Part shown: one piece after another, positions 42,419 to 50,209 of the stretch
Position numbering within the stretch: the stretch's first letter is position 1
Layout of the letters: every line of letters starts with the position of its first letter
Source of the DNA: Halolamina sp. CBA1230
GTDB lineage: Archaea; Halobacteriota; Halobacteria; Halobacteriales; Haloferacaceae
DNA length: 64,000 nt
Direction of reading: 5' to 3'
Assembly: GCF_002025255.2 (NCBI RefSeq)
Contig: NZ_CP054587.1
Coordinates: 186,001 to 250,000 of the forward strand
The notes under the pieces: model-generated
The model's database searches: none
The model's input: the letters and a program-made list of their open reading frames with translations, nothing else
Told to the model about the DNA's origin: nothing
Translations under genes and position numbers: made by a program

Positions 42419-43813
42419 CTACTCGCCCGGTCCCAGATACCCCCACGCCTGCAGCCGGTCACCGTCGCCGTCGACCCAGCGCTCGCCGATGTCGTCGCGG
42501 TAGTACATGTTCGGCATCACGATCTCGTCGATGCGGTCGTACGCCTGCTCACGCGCGGCCTGCATCGTCTCGCCTTTCCCGGTCACGACGATCGGCATCC
42601 CGTTGTCGCCGGCGACGCGCCACTGCCCGTCGACGTTCTTCGCGTCCTCGAGGTGGATTCCGTCGGGGGCAACCCCCGACGACGTCACGCTCGCTCCGCT
42701 CGCGTGACTACCCTCGCGGCTCTCGGTCCCGAACACGACCGCCGCGTTCCGAGAGCTCTCGTCGTACGTTTTCTCGTCGTCGAACGGGAACGGCGGGAGG
42801 ACGATCCGAACGCCGATCTGGTAGCCGTTGTGCACGTCAGGTTCGGGATCGTTCCCGTGTGCGAGATCGTAGAAGAACTGTCCCGTCGAGGACTCGATGG
42901 ACTCCTCCTGTAACGCGATCGTGGGGTAGCCAAAGCGCGGCGTGAACTCCAACGGGTAGATCCCGGTCTCGTTGACGATGCAGTTGATGTCGATGCTCCC
43001 GACGTACCCCTCGTTCGCGAGCCAGTTTTCGAGTTTCCCGAACGTCTCCTCGAACAGCTTGTTTCGCCCGCCCCAGAACATCGACGTGCCCATCTCGCCG
43101 GTCGAGGGGCCGATGTTCCCCGGAAAGAGTTTCTTGTGCTCGAAGTTGAAGTTCACCTGGTCGACGAACTCGTTCCCGTCGAAGAACCCGCAGATAGCCA
43201 CTTCGACGCCCTCGACTTTCCGCTGGAGCTGGAACCCCTTCATCCGGTGTCCCCACGCCTTCTTGTACGCCTTCAGCACGTCGACGACGTCGCTGCCGTC
43301 GTTCTCGTTCCCGACGTAGAGGAGTCGCTTGACGTTCTGGACCTCCCCGAGCGGCTTGATGACGTACGGCACAGGGTTCTCCTGGACGTGCTGGATGCCT
43401 TCGTCGAAATCCTCGAAGACGTGGTGCTCGACGGTGTTGACGCCGTGGTCTTCGAGAACCTCCATCGCATACCCTCGATCCTCTTCGAGACGATCGGTGT
43501 TCGGGGTGCCACCAACCACAGCCTTCCCCTGCTCGCGAAGTTTCTGGGCGAGCTCACCCGTCCCGACGTTCGTTCCGGGGTCCTCCCCGTGGTCGGACCC
43601 CGGGACCCAGATGTCGTCGAAAACGATCACGTCAGCCCAGTCCACTTCCGCCTCCCAGTCGTCGGTTTTGGGAACGAACCCGTCGCCGATCTCCCGGTCG
43701 CTCTCGGCTTCGATGTAGTACTTCACGTCGTGGCCCTCCCGATGGACCTGCCAGGCCAGATCGGTGATCAGTGCGGCGTCGGCCGAGACGAACAGGAAGC
43801 GCTTGGTGTCCAT
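42419..43813 (-). CDS. PurD-like ATP-grasp protein with hairpin-coded insert
   Basis: This 464-residue protein has an ATP-grasp fold like phosphoribosylamine-glycine ligase: 'VVGGTPNTDRLEEDRGYA', 'YVIKPLGEVQNVKRLLYVG', 'VEGVEVAICGFFDG' and 'INCIVNETGIYPLEFTPRFG' with metal-binding Glu/Asn. It lacks the usual PurD N-terminus ('VGGGGREHA'), so it may be a paralogue rather than the true PurD. Near residue 370 a Ser/Gly-rich stretch of about 20 residues ('GTESREGSHAS...SSGVA') interrupts an otherwise conserved region before 'PDGIHLEDAKNVDGQWRVAG'. It is coded by two back-to-back hairpins (separate entry). Confidence 0.72.
   Translation of the reverse strand: MDTKRFLFVSADAALITDLAWQVHREGHDVKYYIEAESDREIGDGFVPKTDDWEAEVDWADVIVFDDIWVPGSDHGEDPGTNVGTGELAQKLREQGKAVVGGTPNTDRLEEDRGYAMEVLEDHGVNTVEHHVFEDFDEGIQHVQENPVPYVIKPLGEVQNVKRLLYVGNENDGSDVVDVLKAYKKAWGHRMKGFQLQRKVEGVEVAICGFFDGNEFVDQVNFNFEHKKLFPGNIGPSTGEMGTSMFWGGRNKLFEETFGKLENWLANEGYVGSIDINCIVNETGIYPLEFTPRFGYPTIALQEESIESSTGQFFYDLAHGNDPEPDVHNGYQIGVRIVLPPFPFDDEKTYDESSRNAAVVFGTESREGSHASGASVTSSGVAPDGIHLEDAKNVDGQWRVAGDNGMPIVVTGKGETMQAAREQAYDRIDEIVMPNMYYRDDIGERWVDGDGDRLQAWGYLGPGE
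42661..42708 (+). repeat. composite hairpin module, copy 2, inside a coding gene
   Basis: CGTCGGGGG (42661-42669), loop CAA, CCCCCGACG (42673-42681) is a perfect 9-bp triloop hairpin. Two bases later GTCACGC (42684-42690), 11-base loop TCGCTCCGCTC, GCGTGAC (42702-42708) is a perfect 7-bp stem. The order and loop sizes are those of copies 1 and 3. The module keeps the reading frame of the PurD-like gene open. Confidence 0.85.
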
Positions 43814-43892
43814 GGCGGCCGTTCAGCCGCCGAGACATAGGCTCTTTCGCCGCGGTGGGTGCACTGAAGTACGGTCCGTGGAATGCGGTCGT

Positions 43893-44843
43893 ATGGAGTT
43901 CGCCGTCAACGTCCCGGTCTGTGCGGGGAGTTCGGAGTACAGCACGCTCGCGTTCTGTGAGGAACTGTCCTGGACGGACCAGCGCGACTTCGCCGTCGAC
44001 GTCGAGGGGCTGGGGTTCGACGGGCTGGCGGTTCCGGACCACATCATGGCCGGCGCGGGGCCGACGACCGAGGGGCTCTCGACGCTCGCGGGACTGGCAG
44101 GGGCCACGGAGGAGCTGTATCTCTACCCGAAGACGTTCAACGACCAGCTTCGCCACGGCCCGCTGCTGGCAAAAGCGCTCGCGCAGTTGGATCACATCTC
44201 CGGCGGGCGGCTGAAAGTCGGGATGGGTGCCGGCTGGAAGCAGGACGAGGCGGAGGCGTTCGGCTACGACTGGCCCGCCGCGCCCGAACGGCTGCGCCGC
44301 ATGGAGGAGAGTATCGAGGTCTGCAAGGCGCTGTGGACCGGCACCGACGTCGACTACGACGGCGACTACTACGAGCTCGACGGCGCCGACGGCCGCCCTC
44401 ATCCGGTCCAGGACCCTCACCCGCCGATCATGGTCGGCGGCGGCGGCGAGCAGTTCACGCTGCGCATCGCCGCCAAACACGCCGACACGTGGAACTACTG
44501 GGGCGATCTCGACATGTTGCGCGGAAAGCTCGACGTGCTTCGGGAGCACTGCGAGAGCTACGACACCGCGTTCGACGCGATCGAGAAGTCGTGGTTCGCG
44601 CGGTGTGTGATCCGCGAGACGGAGGCCGAAGTCGAAGAGCTGCTCGACGCAGTGCCGCGGTTCCGGTCGGAGAACCTCGACGACGACGAGTTCCACCTCG
44701 TCGGGACGCCCGACCAGGTGGCGGCGGATATCGAGCGCTACCGTGAGGCCGGCTTCGAGGAGATCGTCGTGGAGTTCGTCGACTTCCCGGGGACGACGGG
44801 GGCGGAGCTGTTCGCCGAGGCGGTCGCCCCGCAGTTCGACTGA
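43893..44843 (+). CDS. LLM-class flavin/F420-dependent oxidoreductase
   Basis: The start at 43893 gives 'MEFAVNVPVCAGSSEYST'. The 316-residue protein has the luciferase-like TIM-barrel pattern: 'VEGLGFDGLAVPDHIM', 'LDHISGGRLKVGMGAGWKQ', 'HPVQDPHPPIMVGGGGEQFT' and 'FHLVGTPDQVAADIERYREA'. Members use FMN or F420. In haloarchaea F420 is likely. The substrate cannot be told. Confidence 0.85.
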   Translation: MEFAVNVPVCAGSSEYSTLAFCEELSWTDQRDFAVDVEGLGFDGLAVPDHIMAGAGPTTEGLSTLAGLAGATEELYLYPKTFNDQLRHGPLLAKALAQLDHISGGRLKVGMGAGWKQDEAEAFGYDWPAAPERLRRMEESIEVCKALWTGTDVDYDGDYYELDGADGRPHPVQDPHPPIMVGGGGEQFTLRIAAKHADTWNYWGDLDMLRGKLDVLREHCESYDTAFDAIEKSWFARCVIRETEAEVEELLDAVPRFRSENLDDDEFHLVGTPDQVAADIERYREAGFEEIVVEFVDFPGTTGAELFAEAVAPQFD

Positions 44844-44844
44844 A

Positions 44845-45687
44845 TCAGAGCCGGCGGTCCCGCAACGCCGGGAACTCCTCGCGCACTGCCTCGACCCGTG
44901 CGGGGGAGAGCTCCGCGGTCACCAGTTCGGGGTCGTCGTCGCAGGTCGCGATCGGCGTCCCCCAGGGGTCGTAGACGGTCGAGCGGCCGACGAGACGGTC
45001 GTCGCCCATCTCGCCGGCGCCGTTGACCGCGGCGACGTACGCGAGGTTCTCGATCGCTCGGGAGCGCGGGAGCGTCCGCCAGTGTTCCACCCGTGGGTAG
45101 GGCCACGCGCTCGGCACCAGCACCAGTGAGACGCCCTCACCGGCGAGGTCGCGGTAGAGTTCGGGGAACCGCAGGTCGTAGCAGGTGGTCATCCCGACGG
45201 TGAACCCCTCGAACTCGACGGTCGGCAGCGACTCGCCGGGGGTGAGGAGGTTCGCCTCCGCCGAGTCGTAGCCGAACAGGTGCTGTTTGCGGTAGACGGC
45301 CTGTATCTCGCCGTCGCGGTCGAGGAAGACGGAGGCGTTGGCCAGCCCCTCGGGTTCGGGCGTCGAGAAGCCCGCCTCGGCGCTGGCTTCGAGGTCCTCG
45401 ACGATGCTGCCGGCCTGGACCGCGACGCCGTGGTCGGCGGCGGTTGCGCCGATCCGGTCGAGCGTCTCGCCGTCGAGCCCCTCCGCGTTCCGGGCGTAGG
45501 CGTCGAACGCGAAGTAGCCGACGTTGAACAGTTCGGGCAGACAGACCAGGTCCGCGCCCTCGTCGGCCGCGCGCTCGATGGCCGCGACCGCACGGTCGAC
45601 GTTCGCCTTGACGTGGGCCGCCTCGACGCGGTGCTGGGCGAGCGCGACCGTGATCGCGTCGTCGGCGACACCGATCCCCTCGGTCAT
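44845..45687 (-). CDS. carbon-nitrogen hydrolase (nitrilase superfamily)
   Basis: The start at 45687 overlaps the stop of the upstream gene. The 280-residue protein has the catalytic triad: Glu52 in 'LVCLPELFNVGYF', Lys134 in 'VYRKQHLFGYD' and Cys169 in 'MTTCYDLRFPELYR'. The context resembles omega-amidase/Nit1-type enzymes that hydrolyse amides of 2-oxo acids. The exact substrate is inferred only from similarity. It is the second gene of a minus-strand pair. Confidence 0.88.
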   Translation of the reverse strand: MTEGIGVADDAITVALAQHRVEAAHVKANVDRAVAAIERAADEGADLVCLPELFNVGYFAFDAYARNAEGLDGETLDRIGATAADHGVAVQAGSIVEDLEASAEAGFSTPEPEGLANASVFLDRDGEIQAVYRKQHLFGYDSAEANLLTPGESLPTVEFEGFTVGMTTCYDLRFPELYRDLAGEGVSLVLVPSAWPYPRVEHWRTLPRSRAIENLAYVAAVNGAGEMGDDRLVGRSTVYDPWGTPIATCDDDPELVTAELSPARVEAVREEFPALRDRRL

Positions 45688-46118
45688 GCTTTCAGCCCCA
45701 GTTCTTCGCGGAGCGCGGCTTCGAGGTTGTCCAGTTCCGTCTCGAAGTTCTTCTCGAAGAAGCGCTCGACGCCGGGGAGTCGGCCGTCGACGACGAACTC
45801 GTTGTGCAGCGTCGTCGTCCCGCCGTCTGACTCGATCGTGTGGGTGCCGGTCACTCGCAGCGCCCTGGATTTCCCGACGAACTCGACCCTGTTCGGCGGG
45901 TCGCGCTCGACGTCCTCGGTCTCGATGGGGACGGTCGCGCCGATCCCGGGGATCGGGAGGCTGACGTGCCAGGTCGCCTCGTGGCCCGCCTCGTCGGTGA
46001 TCTCGTACGATTCGACGACGCTGATCGCCTCGGCGCGCTTGGCGGGGTCGGCGATGAACTCCCACACTTGCTCGGCCGGGGCGTCGAACGTGAAGGTCCG
46101 TTCGACACGGACGGTCAT
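45684..46118 (-). CDS. SRPBCC (START-like) protein
   Basis: The start at 46118 gives 'MTVRVERTFTFDAPAEQVWE', the typical first strand and helix of the polyketide-cyclase/START fold. The 144-residue length and the long C-terminal helix ('FEKNFETELDNLEAALREE') fit. These proteins bind hydrophobic ligands. No ligand can be named. It is coupled to the amidase gene by a 4-base overlap. Confidence 0.82.
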   Translation of the reverse strand: MTVRVERTFTFDAPAEQVWEFIADPAKRAEAISVVESYEITDEAGHEATWHVSLPIPGIGATVPIETEDVERDPPNRVEFVGKSRALRVTGTHTIESDGGTTTLHNEFVVDGRLPGVERFFEKNFETELDNLEAALREELGLKA

Positions 46119-46197
46119 AGCTCCGCGTACGGGTCGGGGGGTGATAACGGGTAGGGACTGCGGCGGGGGGTCGACGGGACGGGCGAGAAACGGTGGG

Positions 46198-46425
46198 CTA
46201 CCCCTGGGGTTCGACACGCCAGGTCGTGGATTTCGAGCGCCCCCACTTCTCGATCTCCACGTCGTCGGACTTCTCGGCCAGCGTCGGCAGGCGGCTACCG
46301 ACCTGTTTGGCCGAGAGCCCGATCGACTCGGCGATGTTTTTGGCCCGGAAGTACCGATCCCCAGAGGAGACGCTGTGGCGCAGGTACGCGACGATGCGTG
46401 CCTCCTCCTCGGTGTAGTCGGTCAT
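46198..46425 (-). CDS. small winged-helix protein
   Basis: This 75-residue basic/acidic protein carries a helix-turn-helix: 'EEEARIVAYLRHSVSSGDRY', then 'AKNIAESIGLSAKQVGSRLP' as the recognition unit, and a wing ending in 'WGRSKSTTWRV'. I recognise it as a conserved single-domain haloarchaeal DNA-binding protein. Its targets are unknown. Confidence 0.82.
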   Translation of the reverse strand: MTDYTEEEARIVAYLRHSVSSGDRYFRAKNIAESIGLSAKQVGSRLPTLAEKSDDVEIEKWGRSKSTTWRVEPQG

Positions 46426-46468
46426 TCGTCGTGAGGTAGGGCGTTCGCAGCCTTAACCGTTTCCCGAC

Positions 46469-46675
46469 CTACTCGCCCCAGAAGAGGTGGATCGCGGCGA
46501 CGGCGGCGACGCCGACGGTCATCGCGACCGCGAACGGGATCGCCGCCGCGTGCATCCCACTCTCGAACGTCGCGCTCGGGTCGGTCAGCGCCAGCCACGC
46601 CGCGGCCAGCAACGCCACCACGGAGAGGGTGACGCCGATCCCGACCCCCAGATCGGACGAAGTGTCGTGTGCCAT
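46469..46675 (-). CDS. small membrane protein (68 residues)
   Basis: The start at 46675 gives 'MAHDTSSDLGVGIGVTL'. Two transmembrane helices (about 10-31 and 44-65) make up almost the entire protein. It follows the winged-helix gene's upstream side on the same strand. It is a conserved haloarchaeal type with no known function. Confidence 0.72.
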   Translation of the reverse strand: MAHDTSSDLGVGIGVTLSVVALLAAAWLALTDPSATFESGMHAAAIPFAVAMTVGVAAVAAIHLFWGE

Positions 46676-46720
46676 ACCCTCGTTTCCGGCGGCGTGGTAA
46701 GTAGTTCTTGCGACCCGACC

Positions 46721-46830
46721 TTTTGCTGCGGGCCCCCAGAGGGGCCCTGGCAAAAGCTCGACCAAAAGCCTCCTCACTCCCTTCGAGAGAGCGAAGCTCT
46801 CTCGTGCTCCCGCTCGCTTCGCTCGCGGGA
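46721..46830 (+). repeat. three consecutive hairpins, including composite module copy 3
   Basis: At 46721-46755 a two-step hairpin pairs TTTTGC with GCAAAA and GGGCCCC with GGGGCCC around loop CAGA. At 46784-46804 CGAGAGAGC, loop GAA, GCTCTCTCG is a perfect 9-bp triloop hairpin. After 3 bases TCCCGC (46808-46813), 11-base loop TCGCTTCGCTC, GCGGGA (46825-46830) follows. A degenerate fourth copy of the 11-base motif lies at about 46850-46868. The region is a gene-free gap of 278 bases (46676-46953). Confidence 0.82.
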
Positions 46831-46953
46831 ACTCCGGTCGTTCGTCGGCCCGCTCACTTCGTTCGCGGTGGAGAAAATCCGGCCGACTGCTCCGGTACAG
46901 CACCACCGCCACCGAACCGCAACTTCGAAATCCCGCCCCACCGACGCCGAGTC

Positions 46954-47421
46954 ATGGAGACGACACGCCACTTCACCGCGACCGTCTACGTCGTCAACGA
47001 CGGCGTCGCCGCCCTGCACTACCACCCGAAACTGGAGATCCACATCCCGCCGGGCGGCCATGTCGACCGCGACGAGCTCCCCCACGAGGCGGGGCTGCGC
47101 GAGACCCGCGAGGAGACCGGCCTCGAACCGACGCTGCTCGACGACACCGACCCCGTCGGCGCGCCCGCGGGACGGACCCTTCCCACGCCGCGGGAGCAGC
47201 TCCTGTACGACATCGACACCGACGGCGACGACGTGTTCCACCAGCACGTCGACCACATCTACTTCGCGACCGTGCCGAGCCGCGAGATCGATCCGGCACC
47301 TGGCGAAGCGAGCCCCGACGCGTGGGCGTGGTACGACCGCAAGGACCTCGAAGAGAGCCACATCGACGCCGATACACGAGCATTAGCGCGCCGAGCGATC
47401 GAGACCGCCGAGAACGCGTAG
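46954..47421 (+). CDS. Nudix hydrolase
   Basis: The start at 46954 gives 'METTRHFTATVYVVNDG'. The 155-residue protein contains a Nudix box reading 'GGHVDRDELPHEAGLRE' followed directly by 'TREETGL', which fits Gx5Ex7REUxEExGU. It hydrolyses a nucleoside diphosphate derivative of unknown kind. It is convergent with the asparagine-synthase-like gene, which ends 1 base after it. Confidence 0.9.
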   Translation: METTRHFTATVYVVNDGVAALHYHPKLEIHIPPGGHVDRDELPHEAGLRETREETGLEPTLLDDTDPVGAPAGRTLPTPREQLLYDIDTDGDDVFHQHVDHIYFATVPSREIDPAPGEASPDAWAWYDRKDLEESHIDADTRALARRAIETAENA

Positions 47422-48528
47422 TTACACCTCACCGCCCACGAGCGCGTCGATGTACTGCCCGACGTGATCGTCCATCCGCTTCTTGAACCCGGCCTGTCGG
47501 GCCAGCCGATCGAGCTCCCGCGCGGCGTAAGTGCCGTACTGGACCGCCTTCTTCTCGGCCGAGCGGACCGACTCCGGAACCACGCCCGCCGCGGCGCGCC
47601 GGAGTGCGACCTTCCGTTCCTTTTCGGTCGCGAGCAGGTCGGCGGGCAGTCGGAGCGCGGCGTCGACCACGCGGTCGTGCAGCAGCGGCGCGACCGGATC
47701 CACCCCCGCAGCGCGGAGCGTGAGTACGTCCCGCGGCAGTTGGTCCGGGAGCGTCCGGATCACCTCCCGCGTCGCGCCGCGGACCGTCTCCGCCGCGACG
47801 CGGTGGTCCTCCGCCGGGTCGACGACTTTCCGGTAGCCGCCGAACAGTTCGTCGGCGCCTTGCCCGACCGCGAGGCGGTCGAAGCCGTCCGCCGCGGCCC
47901 GTTCGGCGACGAAGTACAGCGGGAGTGCGATCCCCACGTCCATCGCGTTCGACCGCCCCGTCGCGTGAACGACCTCCGGAACTGCGCGCTCGATGTCGGC
48001 GTGATCGAACGCGACGACGCGCAGATCACGGTCCATCGCCGCGGCGGCCTCCCGGGCAGCGGCCACGTCGTGGGGCTCCGCGTCCGCGAACCCCGAGACG
48101 TAGCAGGGTACTTCGGGTACGCCAGCCGCGACGACTGCGGAGTCGACGCCGCCGGAGAACGCGACCGCCAGCCCGGACTCCGCGGGCTCGCGCACGCTCG
48201 TGAGCACGGCCTCGCGGACCGCGCTCACCGCGGCCTCGTGGTCGGTTTCGATCTCTGGCGTCGGGAGCGACCACACCTCCCGGCGCTGGCCGTCCGGTTC
48301 GACGACGGATCCGGCGTCGAGGAGCTCCGGCTCGGCCAACTCGGTCGGGTCGAAGCTCCAGGTACGGTCGTCCGCGGCGGCGTCGAGGTAGAGCGGTTCG
48401 CGGCCGAGGACGTCTCTGACGAGTTGGTCGTCCACTTCGCCGGCGAAGCCGGCCGTTCCGGGCAGCGGATCGCCGGACTCGATCGCGTCGCGGACCGTCG
48501 CCGCGTCGGCGCCGCGGAGTCGGGGCAT
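47422..48528 (-). CDS. asparagine synthase-like protein without glutaminase domain
   Basis: The start at 48528 overlaps the PHP gene stop by 1 base. The 368-residue protein has the PP-loop 'LAVAFSGGVDSAVVAAG', then 'VGQGADELFGGYRK' and 'VALRRAAAGVVPESV', as in the C-terminal synthetase half of AsnB. The N-terminal Ntn glutaminase with its Cys2 is missing. A short acidic segment takes its place. It may use free ammonia or adenylate a different carboxylate. Confidence 0.82.
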   Translation of the reverse strand: MPRLRGADAATVRDAIESGDPLPGTAGFAGEVDDQLVRDVLGREPLYLDAAADDRTWSFDPTELAEPELLDAGSVVEPDGQRREVWSLPTPEIETDHEAAVSAVREAVLTSVREPAESGLAVAFSGGVDSAVVAAGVPEVPCYVSGFADAEPHDVAAAREAAAAMDRDLRVVAFDHADIERAVPEVVHATGRSNAMDVGIALPLYFVAERAAADGFDRLAVGQGADELFGGYRKVVDPAEDHRVAAETVRGATREVIRTLPDQLPRDVLTLRAAGVDPVAPLLHDRVVDAALRLPADLLATEKERKVALRRAAAGVVPESVRSAEKKAVQYGTYAARELDRLARQAGFKKRMDDHVGQYIDALVGGEV

Positions 48529-49211
48529 CAGAGCAGTTCGCGCACGCCGCGCTGGACGCGGCGCTTCACGCCGCCGGCGGCCTGCCGGAACGAGATGCGC
48601 CACGGCGTCTTCTGGCCGACGACGCTCGTTCGGCCCTGTTCGATCGCGTCGAGGATCGCGTCGACGCTGCGCTCCTCCACGCCGATCTCGGTGACGGCCT
48701 GCCCGACCATCTCGGAGATGTGGGCGTCGCTGCCGGCGGTTTTGGGCACGTCGTGGGCGGTCGCGAACCGCTCGGCCTGACGGTTCGATCGCCCCGTGAG
48801 CAGGCGGGAGTTGTACACCTCGATGGCGTCGGCGCTGGCGAGCTGGTCGTCGCTGACGTGGGCGGCGACGCCGTGACGCGAACTCTGGAACGGGTGCGGG
48901 ACGATGGCGATCCCGTCCTGCTCGTGGATGCGGTCGAGCGTCTCGTCGTAGTCGAGTCCGGGCGGGATCTCCTCCTCGATCCCGAGCGCGAGCACGTGGC
49001 CGGCCGCGGAGGTCACCTCCATCCCGACGATGCCGACGAGGCCGTACTCCTCGGCCAGCGCGGCGGCCTCGTGGCTGGCGTGGATGGCGTCGTGGTCGGT
49101 GACGGCGATGACGTCGAGCCCGACGGCGGCGGCCTGCTCGACCAGCAGATCCACCGGATCCCGGCCGTCGTGGGAGAGCTCGGAGTGACAGTGCAGCTCG
49201 GCCGAAAGCAC
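48528..49211 (-). CDS. PHP-domain phosphoesterase
   Basis: The 227-residue protein starts at a GTG (49211) with an A/T-rich box (TTTTTAGG, about 49233-49240) about 25 bases upstream. It has the PHP motifs 'ELHCHSELSHDG', 'VIAVTDHDAIHAS', 'GIVGMEVTSAAGHVLALG' and 'KTAGSDAHISEMVG'. Related enzymes (TrpH/RNase AM) trim 5' ends of RNA or hydrolyse nucleotide phosphates. It is coupled to the asparagine-synthase-like gene. Confidence 0.87.
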   Translation of the reverse strand: MLSAELHCHSELSHDGRDPVDLLVEQAAAVGLDVIAVTDHDAIHASHEAAALAEEYGLVGIVGMEVTSAAGHVLALGIEEEIPPGLDYDETLDRIHEQDGIAIVPHPFQSSRHGVAAHVSDDQLASADAIEVYNSRLLTGRSNRQAERFATAHDVPKTAGSDAHISEMVGQAVTEIGVEERSVDAILDAIEQGRTSVVGQKTPWRISFRQAAGGVKRRVQRGVRELL

Positions 49212-49315
49212 GAGCCGAGGTTGGCGGTCGCTCCTAAAAAGGCGTCCGGTCCGGCCGAACAGCGCCGTCCCGTGGGCGGCAAAACGCTCATCGGTCGCCG
49301 TGGCGGAGTCCGTGT

Positions 49316-50152
49316 ATGGCGACGGCCGAGAGCCTCGCGCTGGTGTTCGTCGCCGGCCTGGTCACGGCGCTGGCGACGGGGCTGGGCGCGGTCCCCTTCT
49401 TCGTCGTCGAGGAGTTCAGCGATCGCTGGAACGTCGCGCTCTGGGGGCTCGCCTCGGGCATTATGGTCGCGGCCTCCCTCTTCGGCCTGCTGACCGAGGG
49501 GTTGGCTTACTCCGCGTCGCCGCCGACGCTGCTGCTCCTCGGGCTGCTCGCCGGCGTCGCGCTGGTCGAACTCGCCGATAGGCTGCTTGACGCCGTCGAC
49601 GTGGACGACCACGAGGTCGACGACGACCACCCGATCGAAGCGAAAGCGTTCGCGGAAGGCGACCCGAAGAAGCTCCTGCTGATCCTCGGCATCCTCACGG
49701 TCCACAGCTTCCCGGAGGGCGTCGCCGTCGGCGTCTCATTCGCCGACTTGGGGCTCTCGGGCGGCCTGCCCGTGTTCGGCTTCGCGGTGCCGGTGCTCGC
49801 GGTGTTCATGACGGTCGCCATCTCGATCCACAACGTCCCGGAGGGGACCGCGATCGCGATCCCAATGCGGGCGATGGGGCTGTCGAACTGGCGGATGGTC
49901 GGCGCGGCGGTGTTCTCCAGCCTCCCCCAGCCGATCGGCGCGGTGATCGCGTTCGCGTTCGTGCGCTGGGCGCGGTCGTTCCTCCCCTTCGGCTTCGGGT
50001 TCGCGGCGGGCGCGATGATCTACCTGGTCGCGACGGAGTTCGTCCCGGAAGCGCTGGAAACTGGGGCGGATCTCCCCGACGGCGGCCGCCGGGCGCTGGC
50101 GCTGGGGTTCGCCGTCGGTGTGGCCGTGATGCTGCCGCTGCTGGTCGTGTGA
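49316..50152 (+). CDS. ZIP family metal transporter
   Basis: This 278-residue membrane protein has eight hydrophobic segments and the two ZIP metal motifs: 'TVHSFPEGVAVG' in helix 4 and 'SIHNVPEGTAIA' in helix 5. A His/Asp-rich loop (about 98-108) lies between helices 3 and 4. It probably takes up zinc or another divalent metal. It stands alone upstream of purL. Confidence 0.9.
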   Translation: MATAESLALVFVAGLVTALATGLGAVPFFVVEEFSDRWNVALWGLASGIMVAASLFGLLTEGLAYSASPPTLLLLGLLAGVALVELADRLLDAVDVDDHEVDDDHPIEAKAFAEGDPKKLLLILGILTVHSFPEGVAVGVSFADLGLSGGLPVFGFAVPVLAVFMTVAISIHNVPEGTAIAIPMRAMGLSNWRMVGAAVFSSLPQPIGAVIAFAFVRWARSFLPFGFGFAAGAMIYLVATEFVPEALETGADLPDGGRRALALGFAVGVAVMLPLLVV

Positions 50153-50209
50153 ATCCACGAACGTGTACAACGAAACCCCTTTGGACCCCCACGCTGACCA
50201 CACAGGTGA

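Noticed and set aside
46721-46755. Intrinsic terminator
   Set aside because: The hairpin is strong but is flanked by the 5' ends of the two neighbouring genes (minus strand left, plus strand right), so no transcript is expected to end there.
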